11,009 nucleotides of DNA from JAIVGV01 sp035295985. Its GTDB lineage: Bacteria; Acidobacteriota; Blastocatellia; Pyrinomonadales; Pyrinomonadaceae. Shown here in pieces: positions 1-5,132 of this stretch. The stretch lies in the NCBI GenBank assembly GCA_035295985.1, contig DATHBT010000097.1:1-11009 (forward strand), given 5' to 3'. Position 1 is the stretch's first letter, and each line of letters begins with the position of its first letter. Under the pieces are notes generated by a model that saw only the letters and a list, made by a program, of their open reading frames with translations, was not told the origin of the DNA and made no database searches. The position numbers and the translations under genes are program-made.

Positions 1-1
1 G

Positions 2-139
2 CGCCTGCGCGCGCAGCTCGACGAGGAGACGCGCCGCGAACTCGAAGCGGACGCCGCCGGCGGCGACACCGGCGCCACCCGGGCGGCCCGCCCCGCCGCC
101 TCGCCCGTGCCCACGCCGACGCCGCCGACTCACGAATAA
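2..139 (+). CDS. 3' end of an unidentified protein gene
   Basis: An open frame runs in from the left edge and ends at TAA (137-139), giving 45 visible residues. The first part is charged and probably helical (RLRAQLDEETRRELEAD). It is followed by a low-complexity Ala/Gly/Pro/Thr tail that ends PTPTPPTHE. Coding bias fits the neighbours: the third codon position is almost always G or C. No domain can be recognised from this fragment, and a disordered Pro/Thr tail is common to many unrelated proteins. The stop is followed within 6 bases by the heptad inverted repeat at 145-210, the same gene-end arrangement seen elsewhere in the window. The beginning of the gene lies outside. Confidence 0.55.
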   Translation, partial: RLRAQLDEETRRELEADAAGGDTGATRAARPAASPVPTPTPPTHE

Positions 140-144
140 GAGAC

Positions 145-210
145 GATGAATGCGGAATGATGAATGATGAATTAAAGACCACCTCTCCCGTTCCTCATTC
201 CGCATTCATC
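145..210. repeat. Heptad inverted repeat A
   Basis: GATGAATGCGGAATGA at 145-160 is the exact reverse complement of 195-210: a 16-bp stem around a 34-base middle. The left side continues as tandem 7-mers (GAATGCG, GAATGAT, GAATGAT, GAAT at 148-172), and the right side continues as ATTCATC units to about 217. The element lies between the stop at 139 and the ATG at 229. Unlike the other five elements it does not place stops in every + frame, so the frame of the next gene reads back into it. Confidence 0.75.
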
Positions 211-228
211 ATTCATCACTTCCTTTCA

Positions 229-573
229 ATGAGCACCGTCTCGCAACTGGAAATCTACCGCCTGCTCCGCGAGGCCGGCGAGCGCGGCGAGCGCGTGGCG
301 GTGGCGACCGTGGCGCACACGCGCGGCTCCACGCCGCAGCGGCGCGGCGCGAAGATGCTCTTCTTCGAGTCGGGCCGGACGGCCGGCACCGTGGGCGGCG
401 GCTGCATCGAGGCCGAGGTCTGGGCCGAGGCGCGCGAGGCCCTGCGCACAAATCGGCCGGCCCTGCACAAGTTCAGCCTCACGGCCGACGAGGCCAGCGA
501 AGAGGGCATGGTCTGCGGCGGCACGATGGAGATTTTCATCGACGTGTGGGACGCCAAAGGCGGTGACGAGTGA
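229..573 (+). CDS. XdhC/CoxI N-terminal-domain protein (single domain, 114 aa)
   Basis: This protein matches the N-terminal XdhC_CoxI domain. It has the motif RGSTPQRRGAKMLF (residues 32-45), GTVGGGCIEAEV (53-64, Cys59) and a second conserved-looking cysteine in MVCGG (Cys96). The family helps load sulfurated molybdenum cofactor into xanthine dehydrogenase and CO dehydrogenase type enzymes in the cytoplasm. The NAD-like Rossmann domain that normally follows is absent here; it occurs in the gene at 971-1813. I chose ATG 229 because the domain begins there. The frame stays open back to ATG 157, but those 24 residues are encoded by repeat A. No Shine-Dalgarno site is visible before 229. The last residues (GDE) and the stop are encoded inside repeat B. 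A role as a partner of the downstream XdhC is inference. Confidence 0.8.
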   Translation: MSTVSQLEIYRLLREAGERGERVAVATVAHTRGSTPQRRGAKMLFFESGRTAGTVGGGCIEAEVWAEAREALRTNRPALHKFSLTADEASEEGMVCGGTMEIFIDVWDAKGGDE

Positions 574-640
574 CGAGTGACAAGTGACAAGCAAGAAGAC
601 GGATTTTCTTGCTTGTCACTTGTCACTCGTCACTCGTCAC
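563..640. repeat. Heptad inverted repeat B (perfect 35-bp stem)
   Basis: Positions 563-597 and 606-640 are perfectly complementary (35 of 35), with an 8-base loop (598-605). The left arm is exactly five 7-mers: GTGACGA, GTGACGA, GTGACAA, GTGACAA, GCAAGAA. TGA recurs at 564, 571, 578 and 585, covering all three + frames. TCA at 616, 623, 630 and 637 does the same for the - strand. The TGA at 571 is the actual stop of the XdhC/CoxI gene. There is no T-run after the stem, so this is not a classical intrinsic terminator, though the RNA hairpin would be very stable. Confidence 0.92.
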
Positions 641-646
641 GGAGGA
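641..646 (+). promoter_or_regulatory. Ribosome binding site for the Mpo1-like gene
   Basis: GGAGGA begins at the first base after the right arm of repeat B and lies 4 bases before ATG 651. It decides the start of the next gene against an in-frame ATG at 609, which is inside the hairpin. Confidence 0.75.
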
Positions 647-650
647 AGTC

Positions 651-974
651 ATGCCAGCATCTTTCATCGAGGAGTACAAGGCGAAACACCGTCATCCGCT
701 GAACCGGCTGACGCACTCGATAGGCATCCCGGCCATCGTCGTATCGCTGCCGCTCTTCTTCTTCGACTGGCGCTGGGCGCTCGCGCTCTTCGTCGGCGGC
801 TGGGTCTTGCAGTTCGTCGGCCACTTCATCGAGGGCAACCAGCCGGCCTTCTTCCGCAACCCCGTCTTCCTGCTCGTCGGCCCCCTGTGGCTCGCGCGGC
901 GCGCGCTCGGCGCAGTCGGACTCGCGCGCAAGCCTCAGCACGACCCGCTCGCCGCCCGACGCACGCGACGATGA
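651..974 (+). CDS. Mpo1-like (DUF962 / YGL010w-type) small membrane protein
   Basis: The 107-residue product has the layout of the DUF962/Mpo1 family. A short polar N-terminus is rich in His and Lys (His13, His15), followed by NRLTHSIGIP (18-27) and two hydrophobic segments at about 26-38 and 42-58. Next comes GHFIEGNQPAFF (57-68), then a third hydrophobic stretch (about 70-80) and a basic tail. The yeast member is a Fe(II)-dependent dioxygenase in 2-hydroxy fatty acid alpha-oxidation that relies on conserved histidines; His22 and His58 are the candidates here. Whether bacterial members catalyse this reaction is not shown by the sequence. The start is supported by GGAGGA at 641-646. The stop overlaps the next start as ATGA (971-974), so translation of xdhC is probably coupled to this gene. 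Confidence 0.8.
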   Translation: MPASFIEEYKAKHRHPLNRLTHSIGIPAIVVSLPLFFFDWRWALALFVGGWVLQFVGHFIEGNQPAFFRNPVFLLVGPLWLARRALGAVGLARKPQHDPLAARRTRR

Positions 975-1813
975 ACGGCACGGCAGGCGACGCCCGGCCG
1001 CTCGCCGAACAAATCACCGGCCTGCTCGCGCGGGGCGCGGTCGCTTGTCTCGCCACGCTCGTCCAACCCCCGAACAAACAGACGGAAGTGGGCGCTAAGC
1101 TGCTCGTCGAGCAGACGGGCCCGCGCACGGGCACGCTGGGCGACGAGGCGTTCGACGAACTCGTCGCCGCGCGCGCGCAACAGTTCCTCGCGTCGCGCGC
1201 CGAGGCCGCGACGTTCGACGCGGCAGACCTCCTTAAGACGGAAGACCCCGCCCACGTACCGGAAGCGTGGCGCGGGGCGCGCGTGCTCTTCGAGCGCGTC
1301 GAGCCTGAGCAGCACGTCGTCGTGTGCGGCGCGGGCCACGTCGGCGCGGCGCTCGCGCGGCTGGCGCGGCTCCTCGGCTACCGCGTGACGGTCATCGACG
1401 ACCGCGCGGACTTCGTCTCGCGCGAGCGGTTCGGCGACGAGGGGATCGAGTTGATTCACGCGGACGGGGGGTGGGCCGCCGCGGTGCGCGAGGGCGTGGG
1501 CGCGGGGCGCGGCGTGGCGGTCGCGGTCGTTACGCGCGGGCACAACGAGGACGAGGAGTGCCTGCGCGCCGTGCTCGAAGCGCGGCCCGACTACGTCGGC
1601 ATGATCGGGAGCCGGCGGCGGACTAACATCGTGCTCGCGCGCCTGCGCGAGGCGGGCTTCGCGGACGAAGTGCTCAGAGAGGTGCGCGCGCCCGTCGGCC
1701 TCGACATCGGCGCGGTCTCGCCCGAAGAGGTCGCGCTCTCGATCCTCGCCGAGATCGTGGCCGGGCGGCGCGGCGGCAACTGCGCGCCCCTTTCGGCGTG
1801 GCGGCGAGCGTAA
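971..1813 (+). CDS. XdhC family protein with Rossmann domain (molybdenum-hydroxylase maturation)
   Basis: The product is 280 residues. The C-terminal half is a clear XdhC Rossmann domain: HVVVCGAGHVGAALA with GAGHVG at 120-125, the strand end VTVIDDR, then VGMIGSRRR, and a family-typical end APVGLDIGAVSPEEVALSIL. The N-terminal half (about 15-85) can be aligned to an XdhC_CoxI domain (ACLATLV, then GAKLLV, then GTLGDEAF). It lacks both the GSTP motif and the GGGC cysteine seen in the 229-573 product. The two proteins may therefore complement each other: one carries the cysteine domain, the other the dinucleotide-binding fold. The ATG at 971 overlaps the preceding stop and has no good Shine-Dalgarno site, which suggests coupling. 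The stop TAA is the first triplet of repeat C. No molybdoenzyme gene is visible nearby. Confidence 0.85.
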   Translation: MNGTAGDARPLAEQITGLLARGAVACLATLVQPPNKQTEVGAKLLVEQTGPRTGTLGDEAFDELVAARAQQFLASRAEAATFDAADLLKTEDPAHVPEAWRGARVLFERVEPEQHVVVCGAGHVGAALARLARLLGYRVTVIDDRADFVSRERFGDEGIELIHADGGWAAAVREGVGAGRGVAVAVVTRGHNEDEECLRAVLEARPDYVGMIGSRRRTNIVLARLREAGFADEVLREVRAPVGLDIGAVSPEEVALSILAEIVAGRRGGNCAPLSAWRRA

Positions 1814-1902
1814 AGGCCGTAAACGGTAAACCGTGACGGGTGACAGGAGAAGACGAAAGTTCTTCCCTGTCACCCGTCACGGTTTACCGTTTACGGCCTT
1901 TA
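1811..1902. terminator. Heptad inverted repeat C between convergent genes (perfect 37-bp stem)
   Basis: Positions 1811-1847 and 1866-1902 are perfectly complementary (37 of 37). A further GAAGA/TCTTC pairing (1849-1853 with 1861-1865) lies past one bulged base. The arm is built of 7-mers (GTAAACG, GTAAACC, GTGACGG, GTGACAG). Stops TAA/TGA at 1820, 1827, 1834 and 1841 cover all + frames; TCA/TTA at 1870, 1877, 1884 and 1891 cover all - frames. The element fills the whole gap between xdhC (its TAA is 1811-1813) and the response regulator ending at 1904. A bidirectional terminator is the natural reading, although neither side has a T-run. Terminator function is inferred; the repeat is directly visible. 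Confidence 0.8.
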
Positions 1903-1903
1903 G

Positions 1904-3379
1904 CTATCTCGTTCGCGTGTCCTCTTTTTCGAGCCGCTCGCGGATCAGGCGCTCGGCCAGGTCGGGCACGACCTCCCAGGCTATCTCGCGCAACGCCCGG
2001 TCGGACATCAGCTCGACAACTCGGCGCGCGACCGCGTCAACCAGTTCGGGCGAGAACTGTCCCGCGCCCGCCGCAGCCTCGGCCACATCCGTTCGCGTGT
2101 CCTCGACTTCCGAGTGCGCGACTTCTGCCGCCGGTGCGCTGCGCTCGACGGCGGACGGCGCGTCTTCAGTCTCGACGCCGACAGGCGCGGCGACAGACTC
2201 CGCGCTGGCGGCGCTTTCGTCCCAGGCTTCAAATTCTGGCTCGACAGCTTCGGGAGCAGCCGACTCTTCAACTACCGGCTCGGTGAATGTCACCCGCGCG
2301 GGCGGCACTTCGATGTGCGGCGCGTCGCTCCACGCGCTCGACAGGTTGGCCGGCGAGATTTCGCCGGCCGCGGGCGGCCCGGCGCTCGGCTCGTCCTCAA
2401 CCTGAACCGTACCGAACATGTCGGCCGAGTCGGATGATCCGGCCGGTGCGCTGACCGGCGTGCCGATCACGTCCTCTTCGTCTCCGATGTCGAGGATCAG
2501 ATCGTCGAGGTCGGCCCCGGCGCTCGACTGGTGCGAAGACAGGTCGTCCAGTTCGAGCAGGCTGTCGTCGGTGGCGGGCTGCGGCGGGCGTGCGTCGAAA
2601 CCGGGGTCGGGCGGCGGGGCGTCGAAACGCGCCGCGCCGTAGCCGCCCGCGCCGCGGCCGGCGGCAGCCGTGCTGAAAGAGGGAGTTTCCATGATGCTCG
2701 TGGCAGTTTCGACCCTGTTCACTTCCTGGACGCGGCCGGCCGCCGCGCGCGCGAACGGCGCTTCGGCCGCCACGAACTCCGCCGCAACGTCTTCGGCGCG
2801 AGCGCGCCCCGCGGCGACGTAGTCGTCCGCCGGCACGGTCTCGATGCTCTCGTCGTCGGCGTCGAAGCCTGCGAAGGCGGGCGAAGGCCGCAAGTCTTCC
2901 GCAGGCGACGGCGACTCGCGCTCGGCCTCTACGGCGGCGGGCGCATCGGCGGCAACGCCGGCCGCGTCGGCGCGCGCGTCGGCGTCCCTGCTCTGTTCGG
3001 GGTGGCCGCCGATGAGGCCGCCGACCTTGTTCACCAGATCGCGTATCGATTGAAAAGGTTTGGTCAAGACACCGTCCGCGCCCACCCTGCGCGCCTCCGC
3101 TTCGTCGAAAGGTTCAAACGTGCCCACGAGCAGCAGCACCGGCACGTGCGAGGTGCGCGGGTCGCGTTTGACGCGCGCGCACAGCTCGTAGCCGTTCGGC
3201 GCGGGCATGTGCACGTCGGCCAGCAGCACGTCGGGCACCGTCTCGCCGAGTGCGGCCAGCGCCTCTTCGCCGCCCGACGCCGTCAAGACCTGCATCCCTT
3301 CGTCGGCGAAGGTGAGGCTGACGACCTTCTGCACGGTGAGCGAGTCGTCGGCCAGCAGCAGTGTATGTCGGGCCAGCAA
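1904..3379 (-). CDS. Response regulator: N-terminal receiver, long disordered region, C-terminal helical motif
   Basis: The product is 491 residues from a TTG start. Residues 5-122 form a receiver domain with acidic pair Asp11-Asp12, phosphoacceptor Asp55 (LLADVHMP), Thr87 and Lys107 (LTKPF). Residues about 130-440 are Ala/Glu/Asp/Pro-rich and look disordered, with no recognisable domain. The last ~50 residues (PELVDAVARRVVELMSD, then REIAWEVVPDLAERLIRE) form a predicted amphipathic helical segment. From memory, it resembles the C-terminal segment of long response regulators in Deltaproteobacteria and Acidobacteria. TTG 3377-3379 was chosen because AAGGAG (3385-3390) sits 5 bases upstream and the receiver starts there; ATG 3445 would add 22 residues from a GC-rich leader. 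There is no DNA-binding domain, so output is probably by protein contact. Confidence 0.82.
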   Translation of the reverse strand: MLARHTLLLADDSLTVQKVVSLTFADEGMQVLTASGGEEALAALGETVPDVLLADVHMPAPNGYELCARVKRDPRTSHVPVLLLVGTFEPFDEAEARRVGADGVLTKPFQSIRDLVNKVGGLIGGHPEQSRDADARADAAGVAADAPAAVEAERESPSPAEDLRPSPAFAGFDADDESIETVPADDYVAAGRARAEDVAAEFVAAEAPFARAAAGRVQEVNRVETATSIMETPSFSTAAAGRGAGGYGAARFDAPPPDPGFDARPPQPATDDSLLELDDLSSHQSSAGADLDDLILDIGDEEDVIGTPVSAPAGSSDSADMFGTVQVEDEPSAGPPAAGEISPANLSSAWSDAPHIEVPPARVTFTEPVVEESAAPEAVEPEFEAWDESAASAESVAAPVGVETEDAPSAVERSAPAAEVAHSEVEDTRTDVAEAAAGAGQFSPELVDAVARRVVELMSDRALREIAWEVVPDLAERLIRERLEKEDTRTR

Positions 3380-3384
3380 AACTG

Positions 3385-3390
3385 CTCCTT
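3385..3390 (-). promoter_or_regulatory. Ribosome binding site selecting a TTG start
   Basis: On the - strand AAGGAG is followed by 5 bases (CAGTT) and TTG at 3377-3379. The fit in sequence and spacing is the reason for preferring TTG over the in-frame ATG at 3445. Confidence 0.65.
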
Positions 3391-3406
3391 GAGGGGGGGA
3401 GCGCCG

Positions 3407-3505
3407 CCCGGCTGCGGGCCGGGGGCGACGCGGGGCGTGAAACAAGCCCGACGCGCGAGCGCGCGGGCTACTTTGAACCTAGCAGACGGGCGGAAGGAGC
3501 GTCAA
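3407..3505 (-). promoter_or_regulatory. Possible promoter and structured leader of the long response regulator
   Basis: On the - strand TTGACG (3500-3505) and TAGGTT (3476-3481) are 18 bases apart, a fair -35 with a weak -10. The leader of roughly 90 bases that would follow has two possible hairpins. In one, AGCCCG (3445-3450) pairs with 3464-3469, with an inner CGCG pair. In the other, CCCGGC (3407-3412) pairs with 3418-3423. In DNA this GC-rich such pairings also arise by chance. No known riboswitch was recognised. Confidence 0.35.
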
Positions 3506-3506
3506 G

Positions 3507-3524
3507 AAAAAAGGCCGGGAGGCC
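3507..3524 (-). terminator. Possible short intrinsic terminator
   Basis: On the - strand GGCC-TCCC-GGCC is followed directly by six T residues (3507-3512). The stem is only 4 bp, so it is weak alone. It lies just beyond repeat D and downstream of the gene ending at 3653, so the two may act together. Confidence 0.4.
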
Positions 3525-3525
3525 G

Positions 3526-3648
3526 TCAGTTGTCCGCTGTCAGTGGTCAGTGGTCAGTTGTTCGTGGCTGCGCGGCACTCCGGTCTGCGCCGGGCTTGAG
3601 AGTCTGTCGAGCGACCTGGCAACTGACAACTGACTACTGACCACTGAC
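3526..3648. repeat. Heptad inverted repeat D
   Basis: The left side carries 7-mers GTCAGTG, GTCAGTG, GTCAGTT (3539-3559) and an earlier GTCAGTT at 3525-3531. Positions 3539-3561 pair with 3626-3648 with a single mismatch (22 of 23). The middle of about 64 bases shows no repeat. TGA at 3624, 3631, 3638 and 3645 covers all + frames. TCA at 3540, 3547 and 3554 covers all - frames. The element begins 4 bases past the stop of the secreted-protein gene that ends at 3653. Confidence 0.85.
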
Positions 3649-3652
3649 CGTT

Positions 3653-4564
3653 TTATTTCCTGATCGTAACGTCGTCGGCCGTGTTCGGCTTGCCGTCGGG
3701 GCCGAGGGAGCGCAGGAGGTAGCCGGCGCGCGCCCCCTGATACTCGTAAGATCGGTGCCAGGGATCGAAGCGGACGGGGGCGGGCAGGTAGCGCGGGCTC
3801 AGGTGATCGTTCAGGGCCGAGGCGGTATCGACGGGGACGTAGAAGCCCCGCTCGCGCCGGTGGGCTTCGAGGGCGGAGGCGAGCGCGCCGAGGTCTGCGC
3901 GCGCGCGGGCGGACTTCGCCTGATCGAGCGCGCGCGCGGGCGAGTCGAAGTCGGAGACCGTTTCCGCGCCGAGTCGGGCGCGCGCGACGCGCCAGCGTCC
4001 GCGCTCCCTGACGAAGTCGAAGGACGCCTCGACCTCGGCCTCAAGGACGGCCGACGAACCTAGCGCCGAGAGCGCCGCGGCGGGCTTATCGACGCGCACG
4101 GGGCCGCGCTCGAGCGGGGCGTCGTCGCCCGGCGCGTCTTTGTCACCCTCCCCCGCGGCGCGTCTGCGCCCGCGCGCGCGCTCTTCGAGTTCGGCAGCCA
4201 GCGAGTCGAGCGCGGCGCGCGCCGCGTTGATCCTCTCCGCCCCGGCCGCCGCCGCGAGCAGGTCGAAGTCCTCCCACTGCCGGTCGCCGACCCTGGCCTC
4301 GACCGCGCGCCAGCGCCCGCCCTCGCCGCGCGCGAAGCGGAAGGCCGCCCTGACGGACGCGAGCACTGTCGCTTCCGAGTCGGTCGAGCTGATCTCCTTG
4401 ATCGTGATCGCGCCGCTGTTCAGCTCGAAGACGGACAGCGCGGCGATCAGCTTCCGCGCGTCGCCCTTGCCCAGCTTCGCCGCGGCGGGCGGCGGCAGGA
4501 GCAGGCACGCGAGCGCGGCCGAGGCGGCGAGCGTCAAAGTCTTTCGTAGCCCCGAACCTTTCAT
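3653..4564 (-). CDS. Secreted protein with duplicated WR module and GspG-like C-terminal domain
   Basis: The 303-residue product starts with a signal peptide: basic MKGSGLRK, a hydrophobic stretch to about residue 24, and AAA-K near 27-30 as a likely cleavage site. Two similar modules follow. Residues 71-101 have VRAAFRF, GGRWR, AR-G and DFD; residues 178-207 have VEASFDF, RGRWR, AR-G and DFD. A charged linker (about 125-158) separates them. Residues about 219-301 resemble the globular part of type II secretion pseudopilin GspG: ADLGALASALEAHRRERGFY, DPWHRSYEY (268-276), and an acidic calcium-loop-like SLGPDGKPNTADD (286-298). The pilin N-terminal methylation helix is absent, so this is not a normal pseudopilin. 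The gene lies 34 bases after the CheY-like gene and may be cotranscribed with it. Its function is unknown. Confidence 0.75.
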   Translation of the reverse strand: MKGSGLRKTLTLAASAALACLLLPPPAAAKLGKGDARKLIAALSVFELNSGAITIKEISSTDSEATVLASVRAAFRFARGEGGRWRAVEARVGDRQWEDFDLLAAAAGAERINAARAALDSLAAELEERARGRRRAAGEGDKDAPGDDAPLERGPVRVDKPAAALSALGSSAVLEAEVEASFDFVRERGRWRVARARLGAETVSDFDSPARALDQAKSARARADLGALASALEAHRRERGFYVPVDTASALNDHLSPRYLPAPVRFDPWHRSYEYQGARAGYLLRSLGPDGKPNTADDVTIRK

Positions 4565-4598
4565 CTTGCGGAGTCGGTCGGCGGAGCGCGCCGGGGTC

Positions 4599-5012
4599 TC
4601 ACGCCTTGTCGGCGTCCTTGGCGGACTTGGTGATCATCATGCGGAGCATGATCTGTAGCTGGGATGAGGTGAAGGGCTTGGGCAGGAAGACGACCGCGCC
4701 GGCGGCGAAGCTGTCGGACGTGAGCTTCGGATTCTGCTCGGCCGTCATCATCATGACGGGGATGCGCATCAGGCGCTTCTCCGACTTCATGTAGCGGACT
4801 ACCTCCGTGCCCTCGACCTGCGGCATCACCACGTCGAGGATGGCCGCGACGAAGTTGGCGTCCGCCTTCAGAATCCGCAGCGCCTCGCCGCCGTCGCGCG
4901 CCGGGACGACCGAGTAGCCCTCCTTCTCGACGAGCGTCGTCACCAGGCGCAGGATCGCCGGGTCGTCGTCGGCGACGAGGATGCGGCCGGACTTCTGGAA
5001 CTGTGATGACAT
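4599..5012 (-). CDS. CheY-like single-domain response regulator
   Basis: This 137-residue product is essentially one receiver domain. The acidic cluster is Asp15-Asp17 (ILVADDDP), the phosphoacceptor Asp60 (ILDVVMPQVEG), the conserved Thr is Thr90 (MMMTAEQ), and Lys112 is in FLPKPF. A short basic/acidic tail (ITKSAKDADKA) follows, and there is no output domain. Such stand-alone receivers relay phosphate or bind partner proteins; no histidine kinase lies in the window to pair with it. ATG 5010-5012 is the only sensible start. The bases just upstream belong to the AAAACTG units of repeat E and show no Shine-Dalgarno site. The gene precedes the secreted-protein gene on the same strand by 34 bases, which suggests an operon. 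Confidence 0.88.
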   Translation of the reverse strand: MSSQFQKSGRILVADDDPAILRLVTTLVEKEGYSVVPARDGGEALRILKADANFVAAILDVVMPQVEGTEVVRYMKSEKRLMRIPVMMMTAEQNPKLTSDSFAAGAVVFLPKPFTSSQLQIMLRMMITKSAKDADKA

Positions 5013-5017
5013 ATGAC

Positions 5018-5126
5018 CAGTTTTCAGTTTTCAGTTTTCAGTTAAGGCGAATCGCCCCGCCAGAAACTGGAAGCGGTTTCCAGTTCAGCCAGATCGCTTT
5101 GCTGAAAACTGAAAACTGAAAAACTG
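5018..5126. repeat. Heptad inverted repeat E
   Basis: The left arm is CAGTTTT at 5018, 5025 and 5032, then CAGTT. It pairs with CTGAAAA units at 5102-5126: 24 bp with one extra A on the right. The middle contains a smaller hairpin, AACTGGAA (5065-5072) with 5078-5085. TCA at 5024, 5031 and 5038 and TGA at 5103, 5110 and 5117 put stops in all frames of both strands. The element fills the gap between the pdxA stop (5133) and the start of the CheY-like gene (5012), so it is also part of that gene's upstream region. Confidence 0.88.
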
Positions 5127-5132
5127 TTCCCT

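Noticed and set aside
157..228. In-frame ATG codons at 157 and 160 that would extend the XdhC/CoxI protein by 24 residues
   Set aside because: The added residues are encoded by repeat A and do not belong to the domain, which begins at ATG 229.
935..1873. Long - strand open frame opposite xdhC (about 312 codons)
   Set aside because: Its predicted sequence is Arg/His/Asp-rich without a domain, it starts inside repeat C, and the + strand encodes a clear XdhC.
2531..3640. Long + strand open frame opposite the response regulator (about 369 codons)
   Set aside because: It is Arg/Gly/Ala-rich noise of the kind GC-rich coding DNA gives on the other strand. The receiver domain on the - strand is unambiguous, and the frame runs on through repeat D.
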